A DNA stretch of 64,000 nt from Legionella sp. (GTDB lineage: Bacteria > Pseudomonadota > Gammaproteobacteria > Legionellales > Legionellaceae), in contig PEQK01000012.1 of assembly GCA_002786165.1 (NCBI GenBank), positions 62,001-126,000 on the forward strand, given 5' to 3'. A program made the position numbers and the translations under genes. Shown in pieces: positions 25,446 through 35,658 of the stretch. Under the pieces are notes generated by a model that saw nothing but the letters and a program-made list of their open reading frames with translations, did not search any database and had not been told where the DNA came from. Each line of letters starts with the position of its first letter. Within the stretch, counting starts at the first letter, position 1.

Positions 25446-27409
25446 CTATGTTTCGCAAATTATTAATTGCCAATCGTGGGGAAATTGCTTGTCGTATCAT
25501 TCGTACGGCACGCAAGATGGGCATCCGTACTGTGGCTGTCTATTCAGCAGCCGACGCCCAGAGTTTACATGTCCAGCAAGCGGATGAAGCTTTTTATATT
25601 GGGCCTTCGCCTGCTCATGAAAGCTATTTAAACATCGAAGCAATTCTTCAAATTGCCAAACAAAGTGGTGCAGAAGCTATTCATCCAGGATATGGTTTTT
25701 TATCGGAAAATCAAGCCTTTGCCACAGCCTGTGAAACCCAGAACATCATTTTTATTGGACCTTCGGTCGAAGCGTTGAAGATCATGGGTTCGAAGCTATT
25801 GGCCAAACAACATTTGGCCAATAGCCCTGTTCCATTAATCCCCGGATATCATGGCGAAGATCAATCCGATCAGCGCTTACTGCAAGAAGCTGAAACCATG
25901 GGATTTCCCGTTCTCATCAAAGCGGCCAACGGCGGGGGCGGTAAAGGCATGCGGACCGTGACAGCGGCTGATCAGTTTTTAGAAGCCTTGGCTTCAGCTC
26001 GGCGGGAATCTTTATCCAGTTTTGCAGACGATACGATGATTTTAGAAAAACTCATTCAAAATCCTCGTCATATCGAAATTCAAATCATGGCAGATCATTT
26101 TGATCACGTGGTTCATTTGTTCGAACGGGATTGCTCTATCCAACGTCGTCATCAAAAAGTGTTAGAAGAAGCGCCAGCCAATCACCTGCCCCCGACATTG
26201 CGTCAAAAATTAGCCGATGCAGCCATTGCAGTCGCCAAAGCCATTGGTTATCGAGGCGCGGGTACTATTGAATGTTTGGTGGATGATACAGAGCAATTTT
26301 ATTTCATGGAAATGAATACTCGTCTGCAAGTAGAACATCCGGTGACAGAACTCATCACCGGATTAGATTTGGTCGAATGGCAAATCAAAATCGCTGCCAA
26401 TCACCCTCTACCCTGCCAACAGTCTGATATCCATGCTCATGGCCATGCCCTAGAATGTAGATTATATGCAGAAGATCCTACACACAATTTCATGCCCTCT
26501 ACCGGACATATACGTTTTTTACGTGAGCCTAAAGTCGAACATCTACGCATAGACACTGGCATCACTGAGGACTCTAGCATCTCTATGTATTATGACCCCA
26601 TGATAGCAAAATTGATCACTTGGGGTGAAACGCGTGTAGAAGCGATCCAAAGAATGTGTTCTGCATTAGAACAGTACCATTTGAGTGGTATCAAAACCAA
26701 TCGTGCTTTTCTTCTGGCCATTCTCAATCACCCTTTGTTTTTGGCCAATACGTTCACGACTGACTTTCTCAATCAAACCACATTACAGCTTTCTACTACA
26801 AATGTACCTCAAGCTCTTTTTTTAGCCGCTGCCATTGATTATGCTGCTTTAACCCAACAAAGTGATCCGTTGTATCAAGACACATTTGGATGGCAAATGC
26901 ATCTCAATAATCAGTGGATATCGCATTATCGTTGCATTGATCAATCCTTTACGATACAGATCACTCCAAACACAAAAACCCAAGTTAGTATGGCTTTATT
27001 GGATACGGCAGAAGTCTCTGTCTTAAACATTATCGATTGTACAGCAGATAGTCTGCGTTATGATGATGGGCATACCATTCAACACGTTTATTATGAGCGC
27101 GAAGGACCTACTTTGACGATATTCACTGCACAAGGTCCTCTTGAGTTTCAACGCCTTGAGCATATGCATACGATTGCTCAAACAGCTCAATCACAACTAA
27201 CGGCACCCATGCCTGGTACTGTGGTGGCGATTTTAAAACAACCCGGTGATCAGGTGGTCTCCGGAGATGCCCTGCTTGTGTTGGAAGCCATGAAAATGGA
27301 ACACACCATTCGTGCCCCCAATGCAGGCACTGTGCAAGAGATTTTTTATCCTGTGGGCGCCCAGGTATCAGAAGGCGCGACATTAGCTGCTTTGGAGCCC
27401 TTATTATGA
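25442..27409 (+). CDS. liuD: Methylcrotonyl-CoA carboxylase, biotin-containing (alpha) subunit
   Basis: ATP-dependent biotin carboxylation and biotin carrier, 655 residues. Biotin carboxylase core from FRKLLIANRGEIACRI, HPGYGFLSEN, the ATP-grasp loop NGGGGKGMR and MNTRLQVEHPVTE. The C-terminal biotinyl domain has the modified lysine in LEAMKMEH near residue 617. ATG 25442 overlaps the hydratase stop; an ATG six bases later is also possible. It overlaps liuE by four bases. Together with LiuB it forms the enzyme complex in the cytosol. Confidence 0.94.
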   Translation: MTMFRKLLIANRGEIACRIIRTARKMGIRTVAVYSAADAQSLHVQQADEAFYIGPSPAHESYLNIEAILQIAKQSGAEAIHPGYGFLSENQAFATACETQNIIFIGPSVEALKIMGSKLLAKQHLANSPVPLIPGYHGEDQSDQRLLQEAETMGFPVLIKAANGGGGKGMRTVTAADQFLEALASARRESLSSFADDTMILEKLIQNPRHIEIQIMADHFDHVVHLFERDCSIQRRHQKVLEEAPANHLPPTLRQKLADAAIAVAKAIGYRGAGTIECLVDDTEQFYFMEMNTRLQVEHPVTELITGLDLVEWQIKIAANHPLPCQQSDIHAHGHALECRLYAEDPTHNFMPSTGHIRFLREPKVEHLRIDTGITEDSSISMYYDPMIAKLITWGETRVEAIQRMCSALEQYHLSGIKTNRAFLLAILNHPLFLANTFTTDFLNQTTLQLSTTNVPQALFLAAAIDYAALTQQSDPLYQDTFGWQMHLNNQWISHYRCIDQSFTIQITPNTKTQVSMALLDTAEVSVLNIIDCTADSLRYDDGHTIQHVYYEREGPTLTIFTAQGPLEFQRLEHMHTIAQTAQSQLTAPMPGTVVAILKQPGDQVVSGDALLVLEAMKMEHTIRAPNAGTVQEIFYPVGAQVSEGATLAALEPLL

Positions 27410-28308
27410 TCCAACCAGAGGTGACCATTTTAGAAGTGGGCCCTCGGGATGGGCTACAAAACGAAGCCATATTTGTGCAAACCAAATATAAAGTAGAGTT
27501 CATCCGTTTGTTGAGTGATACCGGACTCCAGCATATTGAAGTCACGAGTTTTGTATCGCCTAAAGCCATCATGCAACTCGCCGACAATGAAACCGTATTT
27601 CACACCATTCAAAAACCGGAACATATCCATTTCTCAGCATTGATCCCCAACGAGCATGGCATGCAACAAGCGCTACAAGCAGGTGTCAAAGAAATCGCCA
27701 TTTTTACAGCAGCCAGTGAATCCTTCAACCAACGCAATATCAACTGCTCCATTGACGAAAGCATCGCACGCTTTGAACCGGTCATGCAAATGGCCAAAGC
27801 ACATCATATTTGGGTGCGTGCTTATATTTCTTGCGCACTGGGATGTCCTTATGAAGGCGACATTTTACCCTCCCAAGTGGTTTCTGTGGCAAAAAAATTA
27901 CTCAAACTAGGGGTGGATGAAATCGATTTGGGCGATACGATTGGCGTGGGTACCCCCAAACAAACCCAACGTTTGATTGAAACCATCAGTTTAGACGTAC
28001 CTATCCATCAATTGGCCATGCATTTTCATGATACCTATGGTCAAGCCGTGGCCAATATTCACCAAGCCTTAAACTGCGGCATTCGACGTTTTGACAGTGC
28101 GGTTGCAGGACTAGGCGGTTGCCCGTATGCCAGAGGCGCTAGCGGCAACGTCGCCACTGAAGATGTTTTATATCTGATGCATGGCTTAGGTTTACAAACC
28201 GGGATTGATATTTTTAAAATTGTGGCAGCAGGCGATATGATTTGTAAAATTTTAGGACGGAAAAATCAGTCTAAAGTAGCCAATGCATTATTGGCCAACA
28301 AATTATAA
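27406..28308 (+). CDS. liuE: Hydroxymethylglutaryl-CoA lyase
   Basis: Cleaves HMG-CoA to acetyl-CoA and acetoacetate, the final leucine step. 300 residues. N-terminal EVGPRDGLQNE, then HFSALIPNEHG, ISCALGCPYEG, HFHDTYGQA (metal-binding His pair) and the GLGGCPYARGASGNVATED block holding the reactive Cys of the lyase signature. ATGA overlap with liuD. No isovaleryl-CoA dehydrogenase or LiuR regulator is next to the cluster, so the upstream step must be encoded elsewhere. Confidence 0.95.
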   Translation: MIQPEVTILEVGPRDGLQNEAIFVQTKYKVEFIRLLSDTGLQHIEVTSFVSPKAIMQLADNETVFHTIQKPEHIHFSALIPNEHGMQQALQAGVKEIAIFTAASESFNQRNINCSIDESIARFEPVMQMAKAHHIWVRAYISCALGCPYEGDILPSQVVSVAKKLLKLGVDEIDLGDTIGVGTPKQTQRLIETISLDVPIHQLAMHFHDTYGQAVANIHQALNCGIRRFDSAVAGLGGCPYARGASGNVATEDVLYLMHGLGLQTGIDIFKIVAAGDMICKILGRKNQSKVANALLANKL

Positions 28309-28388
28309 TTGTGACGCTTAATGATACAAAATGCGTTGATTTAATTAGATTATTGAATTACAATCGCCTTTTGTCTTCAGAGGCGCCA

Positions 28389-29525
28389 ATGGCAAATTTA
28401 TCATTTTCTCATACCTATGAAGCCTCATGGGTAAATTTTAATAAAGTAACTATAATAAAAAAAGATGTGACGTTCGAGTTATCTTTGGGAGAAACCCCTG
28501 CGTTTGATCTTCAAGTGATATTCCCCCATCTTGATGCTTTTACTAGCGACGAGATAGAGCGTATTAATACTCTATTTGATGCACAACGTATTAATTTTGT
28601 AAAAAAAATCATTGATATGAAACCGCTTCATACTGCTATTTTCTCTAATGACAGATATATTACTAAAGATCTATTAGCATTAATTGACATGCCAGACGAT
28701 CCGGAACTCATACAAGCCCTAGAGACGCTTAAAGAAGAGCACCCATTCCATGCAAATAGTCAAACTAAATTCAGGGAATATTATTTAAAACACACCGAAG
28801 GCGTCCTCAATTTTACTCGAACCTTATCCGCCAGACCTGCATTTCAAACTAATATGACGCTACTTTATTTGAGTATCGCTTTGGATTATAAAACACAACG
28901 AGAACATTGGCTCAATAAAAAAGAAACTTACGCGAGTTTAAGTGCCATACTTTTAAAACTTCCTGTAGCAATCATAGATCTGTCTGCTGTTATGTTGATA
29001 GTTATGGGAACCATCCTGTTTTGTCTAATCCCGCTGGTCATTTTGATCCTGCTCTCGTGTGCAGAACTTTCTGTGATGACCGCATTCTCAATCATAGCAC
29101 CTTGGATTGCTTTATTAATATTGGGACTAAAGTTTGATATTTTGCAGTCTATGAAAAACGGACTAGACTATGCCGTCGGCTCTGTGGCTCTTTGGATTGA
29201 TCGTGGCGTTCAAGCTCTTTTTGGAGTTGAATTTTTTGCATTTGAACTTTCAAAGTTACTCGCCAAAATGAATCCAAGCAACGTTTTAGACGCCAATGGA
29301 GTATCTATAGCTATGCCAGCTGAAGCCGAAGCTGGAGCAGACGCAGCGGAATCTGAGATATTCTTTAATCCAAGAACTCAAGAATATCTAGCCTCATCTT
29401 GGGCATCAAGATTTTTCTTCCAACCCGAACCTGCAACAGAGGGTCTTATCATATCTTACCCAAATGATGATGAATTTAGTGACGAGGAAGACCGTGACAA
29501 CGACAGTGTGTTTTCTATTGATTAA
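28389..29525 (+). CDS. Unknown protein with a central membrane hairpin and acidic C-terminal tail
   Basis: 378 residues from ATG 28389, which has AGAGG six bases upstream; a GTG 78 bases earlier lacks one. No family recognised. Residues ~185-250 contain two or three strongly hydrophobic helices (IIDLSAVMLIVMGTILFCLI and the following stretch). The N-terminal half is soluble and helical. The last 25 residues are acidic (DDEFSDEEDRDND). It follows the leucine operon by 80 bases but has no metabolic link to it. The build suits a membrane-targeted secreted effector, but this is inference without a homologue. Confidence 0.65.
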   Translation: MANLSFSHTYEASWVNFNKVTIIKKDVTFELSLGETPAFDLQVIFPHLDAFTSDEIERINTLFDAQRINFVKKIIDMKPLHTAIFSNDRYITKDLLALIDMPDDPELIQALETLKEEHPFHANSQTKFREYYLKHTEGVLNFTRTLSARPAFQTNMTLLYLSIALDYKTQREHWLNKKETYASLSAILLKLPVAIIDLSAVMLIVMGTILFCLIPLVILILLSCAELSVMTAFSIIAPWIALLILGLKFDILQSMKNGLDYAVGSVALWIDRGVQALFGVEFFAFELSKLLAKMNPSNVLDANGVSIAMPAEAEAGADAAESEIFFNPRTQEYLASSWASRFFFQPEPATEGLIISYPNDDEFSDEEDRDNDSVFSID

Positions 29526-29557
29526 CAAAGAGAACAACGTTTTTCACTTCTCTTGGG

Positions 29558-29586
29558 TTGACAAGAAAGGGTTGCGCGCTTAGCAT
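29558..29586 (+). promoter_or_regulatory. Sigma-70 promoter for ispB
   Basis: Perfect -35 TTGACA (29558-29563), 17-base spacer, -10 TAGCAT (29581-29586), 30 bases before the ispB ATG. Confidence 0.5.
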
Positions 29587-29616
29587 TGCTTCGATTGGAT
29601 TTTTTAGGATTCTACG

Positions 29617-30585
29617 ATGTCAATTCACCATTCAAGAACACTGGTGAGTGACGACTTTGAAGCAGTGAATCGCTTGATCGTCGATAAAATTACAGCACAA
29701 TCTGGTTTGATTGATGATTTGGCAAATCATATTATTCAGAGCGGCGGCAAACGACTACGTCCTTTATTGGTGTTATTGTCCAGTCAAGCGTGCTGTTATC
29801 CAGGTCAAAACCATATCCAACTGGCCGCTATGATCGAGATATTCCACACCGCTACCTTACTGCACGATGATGTGGTGGACGAATCGACATTACGCAGAGG
29901 TCAGCAAACTGCGCATGGCATATGGGGCTCAAAAGCCAGTATTTTGGTGGGAGATTATTTATTCACCCTCTATATGCAATTGCTGGTTGCTTTAGAAGAC
30001 TTGTCGATTATGCGCCTTCTTTCTGAGATTTCGCATCAAACCGCTTGCGGTGAAATCCGACAATTGAACAACCGACACCAAGAGACCCCCTCTATAGACG
30101 ACTATTTTGAAGTTATTCGCGCCAAAACCTCACTGCTGTTTGCCGCATCTACTGCGAGCGGCGCTATGCTTGCCAAAGCAGATGATGTCACTGTCCAAGG
30201 ATTATATGCTTATGGATTACACCTAGGCAATGCCTTTCAATTAATCGATGACGCCCTGGATTATTGTTCTGATGCACAGACTTTGGGTAAAAATATTGGA
30301 GATGATTTGGCGGATGGTAAAGCCACCTTGCCCCTGTTGTATGCTTTACAGCATGGGACTCCGTTACAACAACAACACATCAAAACCAGTTTGAGCGAAG
30401 GAACACTGGAGTACTTGCCCCAGATCTTGGAAACGATTGCGGCCACAAATGCCGTCGCTTATACCAAAACCATTGCAAAACAAGAAGTCGATCATGCATT
30501 AACCGCTTTAGAAGTCCTGCCTAATTCTGCCTATAAAACAGCGCTAGAAGACATCGCTCGTTATGCTTTGGACCGCGATCACTAA
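29617..30585 (+). CDS. ispB: Octaprenyl diphosphate synthase family (polyprenyl synthetase)
   Basis: Builds the long isoprenoid tail of ubiquinone. 322 residues, the IspB length, with AGGA before the ATG. First Asp-rich motif DDVVDE in LLHDDVVDESTLRRG (near 84), second DDALDY in FQLIDDALDY (near 210), and GGKRLRP near residue 43. In most gammaproteobacteria ispB lies beside rplU-rpmA-obgE. Here it is separated from them by ychF, pth and rplY. It has its own promoter and ends at a strong hairpin. Confidence 0.93.
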   Translation: MSIHHSRTLVSDDFEAVNRLIVDKITAQSGLIDDLANHIIQSGGKRLRPLLVLLSSQACCYPGQNHIQLAAMIEIFHTATLLHDDVVDESTLRRGQQTAHGIWGSKASILVGDYLFTLYMQLLVALEDLSIMRLLSEISHQTACGEIRQLNNRHQETPSIDDYFEVIRAKTSLLFAASTASGAMLAKADDVTVQGLYAYGLHLGNAFQLIDDALDYCSDAQTLGKNIGDDLADGKATLPLLYALQHGTPLQQQHIKTSLSEGTLEYLPQILETIAATNAVAYTKTIAKQEVDHALTALEVLPNSAYKTALEDIARYALDRDH

Positions 30586-30588
30586 CGA

Positions 30589-30636
30589 TTTTAGCCGCTT
30601 TAAGAGCAAATCACCGCGCTCTCAAAGCGGCTAAAA
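30589..30636. terminator. Bidirectional hairpin between ispB and ychF
   Basis: 19-base arms with one mismatch (30589-30607 and 30618-30636) around a 10-base loop. The arms begin TTTT and end AAAA, the shape of a bidirectional terminator between convergent genes. Confidence 0.7.
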
Positions 30637-30651
30637 GCACTGCTGTGTTAA

Positions 30652-31743
30652 TTACACATTAAACAGAAAATGCATCACATCGCCATCACACACAACGTAT
30701 GTTTTGCCTTCTAAACGTAATTTTCCTGCTTCTTTAGCACTTTGCTCGCCACCATGGGCTACGAACGCTTCATAAGCAACAACTTCAGCTCGAATAAAGC
30801 CCTTTTCAAAATCAGTATGAATAACACCCGCTGCTTGTGGTGCTGTAGCGCCTTTGTGGATCGTCCAAGCCCGTACTTCTTTCACCCCAGCGGTAAAATA
30901 AGTTTGGAGACCTAATAAATCATATCCTGCACGAATTACGCGGTGTAATCCTGGTTCAGACAACCCCAAGTCAGCCATAAACTCGGCACGGTCGGCTTCA
31001 TCTAACTCCACCAATTCAGCTTCAGTGGCAGCACAAAGCGGCACCACTTTTGCATCTTCTTGCGCGGCTAATGCCATTACTTTGTCTAATAAAGGATTAT
31101 TATCGTAGCCATCATCTGCCACATTAGCTATGTATAAAACGGGTTTTGCCGTCAGTAAAAACAAACGCTGAATCACGACCTGTTCTTCTGGACTCAAATC
31201 CATAGTACGTACCGGTAGTCCTTGATCCAGTTGCAGCTTAATTTTTTGCAACGTCTGCAATTCAAATTGTGCTTCTTTATTGCCACTTTTACCTAATTTA
31301 TTGGCTTTCATCACCGCTTTTTCGACAGTGTCCATATCAGCCAAAGCCAATTCAGTATTAATGACTTCAATATCATGAATAGGATCAACCCGGCCCGCCA
31401 CATGAATGACGTCATGATGCTCAAAACATCGAACCACATGAGCGATGGCATCCGTTTCTCGAATATTGGCTAAAAATTGGTTGCCCAAGCCTTCTCCACT
31501 TGCGGCCCCTTTCACCAATCCTGCAATATCAACAAATTGCATCACGGCGGGTACCACACGTTCTGGATGGACAATATCTTGTAACGCTTTTAAGCGTGGA
31601 TCAGGCACAGAAACAACGCCTACATTAGGCTCAATCGTACAAAATGGATAATTTGCAGCTTCAATTCCTGCTTGCGTTAATGCATTAAATAGCGTTGATT
31701 TGCCTACATTGGGCAACCCAACAATACCACATTGAAATCCCAT
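30652..31743 (-). CDS. ychF: Redox-regulated ATPase YchF (Obg family)
   Basis: Conserved P-loop NTPase that prefers ATP and associates with ribosomes. 363 residues, exact family length. Walker [15 protein letters not shown] (residues 8-21), switch region [22 protein letters not shown] with the downstream GLGNQFLA, and a C-terminal TGS domain ([15 protein letters not shown]). It follows pth by one base on the minus strand, the common pth-ychF pair. Confidence 0.96.
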   Translation of the reverse strand: MGFQCGIVGLPNVGKSTLFNALTQAGIEAANYPFCTIEPNVGVVSVPDPRLKALQDIVHPERVVPAVMQFVDIAGLVKGAASGEGLGNQFLANIRETDAIAHVVRCFEHHDVIHVAGRVDPIHDIEVINTELALADMDTVEKAVMKANKLGKSGNKEAQFELQTLQKIKLQLDQGLPVRTMDLSPEEQVVIQRLFLLTAKPVLYIANVADDGYDNNPLLDKVMALAAQEDAKVVPLCAATEAELVELDEADRAEFMADLGLSEPGLHRVIRAGYDLLGLQTYFTAGVKEVRAWTIHKGATAPQAAGVIHTDFEKGFIRAEVVAYEAFVAHGGEQSAKEAGKLRLEGKTYVVCDGDVMHFLFNV

Positions 31744-31744
31744 A

Positions 31745-32323
31745 TTATTCCCCTGATGTATGTAATTTAGTCATGGCAACTGCAAAATTACCGTTTAAAA
31801 TATGTGGCATCTCAGTGACCGCACGTGATATTGCCGAACATATTTTTTCTCTGTCTGCAACAGATGGTTTAGAGAGCACGTAATCTGACACCAAATCTCT
31901 ATGCCCAGGATGGCCAATGCCAATTCGTAAGCGATGAAAATCACGGGTATTCAAATGTTGGATGATATCTCTCAGCCCATTGTGCCCACCATGTCCGCCA
32001 CCCGTTTTCAAACGCACGTCCCCTGCTGGCAAATCTAATTCGTCATGTACCACCAGAACTTCGTGAGGCAAAATATCATAAAATTGACAGATACTGCGCA
32101 CACCAATACCGCTGAGGTTCATAAAAGACAAAGGCATGAATAAAATACTATGTATATCGCCCATATCAAACCGCACCCAATCACCACCAAGCTTTTTATC
32201 TGATTTAAAGTGTAATTGCTTTGCATCAGCCAAAGCTTCAATCAACCAAGCACCAGCATTGTGGCGCGTTTGTTCATAGGAAGTACCGGGATTGCGTAAG
32301 CCAACGATTATCTTAATAGACAT
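31745..32323 (-). CDS. pth: Peptidyl-tRNA hydrolase
   Basis: Releases peptides from prematurely dissociated peptidyl-tRNA. 192 residues. Family marks [17 protein letters not shown] with the catalytic His near 20, FMNLSG near residue 67, HDELDLPAG with the catalytic Asp, and [15 protein letters not shown]. Part of the rplY-pth-ychF order; about 77 bases, holding a small hairpin, separate it from rplY. Confidence 0.96.
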   Translation of the reverse strand: MSIKIIVGLRNPGTSYEQTRHNAGAWLIEALADAKQLHFKSDKKLGGDWVRFDMGDIHSILFMPLSFMNLSGIGVRSICQFYDILPHEVLVVHDELDLPAGDVRLKTGGGHGGHNGLRDIIQHLNTRDFHRLRIGIGHPGHRDLVSDYVLSKPSVADREKICSAISRAVTEMPHILNGNFAVAMTKLHTSGE

Positions 32324-32342
32324 GGTTTATTTCAAATGAATG

Positions 32343-32364
32343 CATTCCCGCCTGAGCGGGAATG
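32343..32364. repeat. CATTCCCGC hairpin repeat
   Basis: Perfect 9-bp inverted repeat CATTCCCGC / GCGGGAATG around CTGA, between rplY and pth on the transcribed strand. Very similar hairpins are scattered in many proteobacterial genomes. No T-run follows, so it is a REP-type element or mRNA stabiliser rather than a terminator. Confidence 0.5.
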
Positions 32365-32400
32365 ACATAGTGATTATTTTAAGAGGACAATGTTTCGAGC

Positions 32401-33072
32401 TTATTCAGCTTGCCCTTCTTCAGAAGCTGAATTGTCTTCAGGTGCTTCTGCATCAGCAGCGTTTTCTTCTTCAGCTTCTTCAACCAAAGCTGCTCTGCTG
32501 AGGTGAACACCAGCAACGGGATGATCATGATCATCAGTAGGTTCAATCGCTAATGCAACATGCTTAGGTAATTTTAGATCAGACAAATGAACCACTTGGT
32601 CCAATTCTAAATGAGCCAAATCAACTTCGATGAATTCTGGCAAATGTTGCGCTTGGCAACGAACTTCAACTTGAGACATGATATGATTCACCACACCACC
32701 ATCTCGATGACCAGGCGACTCTTCACCATTCATAAAATGCAATGGAATCATTTTTACCAACACATCTTTTGCAGATACGCGCTGGAAATCCATATGCAAA
32801 ATGACTGGTTTATATGGGTGACGTTGTAATGCTTTTAAAATCACTTGTTGATCTTTACCATCAACCTTTAAATGAAACATACTAGAATAAATAGCTTCGC
32901 TTTCTAAAGCTTTGTTGACTTTGCTTTGTGCCAAAGACAATAATTGTGGTTTTGCTTCACCACCGTATACAATAGCAGGTACTAATTGTTCAAGACGACG
33001 TAGGCGGCGGCTCGCACCTTTCCCCTGAATCTCTCTTGTTTGCGCTTCAAGCGTAATAGTTGATGACATCAT
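32401..33072 (-). CDS. rplY: 50S ribosomal protein L25, long (Ctc) form
   Basis: Binds 5S rRNA. About 223 residues: N-terminal L25 beta-barrel (ITLEAQTRE, GKGASRRLRR, VPAIVYGG), the DFQRVSA motif near 100, then the Ctc C-terminal domain and an acidic low-complexity tail (EEAEEENAADAEAPEDN). GGAG precedes two consecutive ATGs at 33072 and 33069; either could be used. Divergent from rplU over a shared promoter region. Confidence 0.94.
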   Translation of the reverse strand: MMSSTITLEAQTREIQGKGASRRLRRLEQLVPAIVYGGEAKPQLLSLAQSKVNKALESEAIYSSMFHLKVDGKDQQVILKALQRHPYKPVILHMDFQRVSAKDVLVKMIPLHFMNGEESPGHRDGGVVNHIMSQVEVRCQAQHLPEFIEVDLAHLELDQVVHLSDLKLPKHVALAIEPTDDHDHPVAGVHLSRAALVEEAEEENAADAEAPEDNSASEEGQAE

Positions 33073-33136
33073 GGACTCCAAAAAAAATAATAAATTGCGC
33101 TGAATCTTGCGACCAGACCAGCAAACTTAGCGCGTC

Positions 33137-33165
33137 AGTATACAATAAATAAAATACAACTTGAA
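33137..33165 (-). promoter_or_regulatory. Possible rplY promoter
   Basis: Minus strand: -35 TTCAAG (33160-33165), 17-base spacer, -10 TATACT (33137-33142). The -35 overlaps that of the divergent rplU promoter in the single heptamer CTTGAAG. Confidence 0.35.
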
Positions 33166-33189
33166 GTAAGAATTGAAATTTAATAGAAT
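33161..33189 (+). promoter_or_regulatory. rplU-rpmA-obgE promoter
   Basis: -35 TTGAAG (33161-33166), 17-base spacer, -10 TAGAAT (33184-33189), 44 bases before the rplU ATG. Confidence 0.45.
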
Positions 33190-33233
33190 ATGGCACTTTG
33201 CTAAGCCTATTTGGCGACTTGGAGATATAAGTT

Positions 33234-33542
33234 ATGTATGCGGTAATCAAAACCGGCGGTAAACAATACCGCGTCAAAGAAGGTGATGTTCTTAAAATCG
33301 AACAACTTCCTTTTGATATTGGACACGTCATTGATTTCACAGAAATCTTAATGATCATCAATGGCGACAAAACAACGTTTGGTACGCCGTTTATTGCCAA
33401 AGCGTCTGTCAAAGCAGAAGTAATAGCACAAGGTCGTCATAAAAAAATTAAAATCATCAAATTCCGTCGACGTAAGCATCATATGAAGCATATGGGACAT
33501 CGACAAAATTTCACTGAAATCAAAATTACTGCAATCGCGTAA
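33234..33542 (+). CDS. rplU: 50S ribosomal protein L21
   Basis: 102 residues, family length. MYAVIKTGGKQYRVKEGD at the start and the basic RRRKHHMKHMGHRQ segment near the end are diagnostic. GGAG lies nine bases before the ATG. First gene of rplU-rpmA-obgE, 23 bases ahead of rpmA. Confidence 0.97.
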   Translation: MYAVIKTGGKQYRVKEGDVLKIEQLPFDIGHVIDFTEILMIINGDKTTFGTPFIAKASVKAEVIAQGRHKKIKIIKFRRRKHHMKHMGHRQNFTEIKITAIA

Positions 33543-33565
33543 GTAAGTTAAGAGGATAATACGAA

Positions 33566-34878
<1,313 letters not shown>

Positions 34879-34888
34879 CCAGAGAAAC

Positions 34889-34919
34889 CCTTGATGACGC
34901 TTTGCTACATCAAGGCTAC
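34889..34919 (-). repeat. Palindromic intergenic repeat, copy 2
   Basis: Read on the minus strand, 28 of 31 bases match the element at 1814-1844, including arms CCTTGATG / CATCAAGG. It lies 11 bases after obgE, between convergent genes. Confidence 0.7.
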
Positions 34920-34936
34920 ATTACCCTCAGCAATAC

Positions 34937-35040
34937 TCAAGGTTATGTAATCAAATTATAAATTCAACAATACTGAAAACGATGTAACCTTGATCTGGTC
35001 CATCGGTGCAAATTAATCAAAAAGGTTATGTAATCAAATT
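34937..35040. repeat. 19-bp direct repeat with further degenerate palindrome copies
   Basis: AAGGTTATGTAATCAAATT occurs identically at 34939-34957 and 35022-35040. Between them GTAACCTTGAT (34984-34994) faces ATCAAAAAGGTTAT (35016-35029), degenerate arms of the same palindrome family. No ORF is evident in this 244-base gap. Confidence 0.6.
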
Positions 35041-35122
35041 TAAACGAATGATATGACTGGAATAAATAGCAAGTTGGGTCGCGTTTGACCCAACTCACGG
35101 TACGACGCTTGTTGCAGGTGAA

Positions 35123-35365
35123 TTATTCAGCTGCTGCAGGCGCTTCTTCAGTACTAGCAGCTGGAACTTCTTCAGAAGCAGCTGGCGTAGTTTGTTGTTC
35201 TTGAGTGTCTTGGTTGTCTTGATTTTCTTGTTGTTGCGTGTCAGTGCTTTTTTCAACAGCGACATCAGAAGAAGTAGTTTCTGGTTTTGGAGGCGTAGAT
35301 TCACCACATGCACCTAAAACCAAAGTCATCACACCAGCCAATGCCAACATTACTAAACGATTCAT
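35123..35365 (-). CDS. Small lipoprotein with low-complexity acidic domain
   Basis: 80 residues from ATG 35365, correctly spaced from ACGGAG; the ATG six bases upstream abuts that site. A type II signal peptide is clear: basic start, hydrophobic run, lipobox LGAC near residue 20. The mature part is almost only Thr, Glu, Gln, Pro, Ala (TDTQQQENQDNQDTQEQQ), likely disordered, and probably anchored in the envelope. Function unknown. The 293 bases from here to uvrA hold no ORF, only the inverted repeat at 35544-35569; I saw no SOS box of the CTGT-N8-ACAG type. Confidence 0.75.
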   Translation of the reverse strand: MNRLVMLALAGVMTLVLGACGESTPPKPETTSSDVAVEKSTDTQQQENQDNQDTQEQQTTPAASEEVPAASTEEAPAAAE

Positions 35366-35543
35366 ACCCATCTCCGTTGTTGTTTTTATATTCGATATAC
35401 TGTGTTATTCATATAAATAACCAGCAATATTTCCGCTAGGCTATAGGTTAATCCAATAACAATCATAAGTCTATCAAAAGTTTTATCAAAAAATTTAACA
35501 AAGTGCTAGCTTTGATCCCTAAAACAGGTGAATGTGATGGTCA

Positions 35544-35569
35544 ACAATGAGATCAATGGTCCTCATTGT
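35544..35569. other. Inverted repeat upstream of uvrA
   Basis: Perfect 8-bp arms ACAATGAG (35544-35551) and CTCATTGT (35562-35569) with a 10-base loop, about 90 bases before the uvrA start. Could be an operator or an attenuator-like hairpin; no evidence decides. Confidence 0.3.
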
Positions 35570-35658
35570 ATTTCTCTGTACATTCCTCTACAATAACAGG
35601 CCAATTACCTTTCACATGGTGCAAATCTTTGTCTCAAATATCCGATGATCTTACGCCT

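Noticed and set aside
33047-33412. 121-residue minus-strand ORF across the rplY/rplU gap
   Set aside because: Antisense shadow of rplU running through the divergent promoter region; no ribosome binding site or family.
35095-35313. Lysine/leucine-rich minus-strand ORF overlapping the lipoprotein gene
   Set aside because: It is a frame-shifted reading of the low-complexity region. The lipoprotein frame has a signal peptide, lipobox and ribosome binding site.
35366-35658. SOS (LexA) box before uvrA
   Set aside because: No CTGT-N8-ACAG match found; only partial CTGT occurrences and an unrelated inverted repeat.
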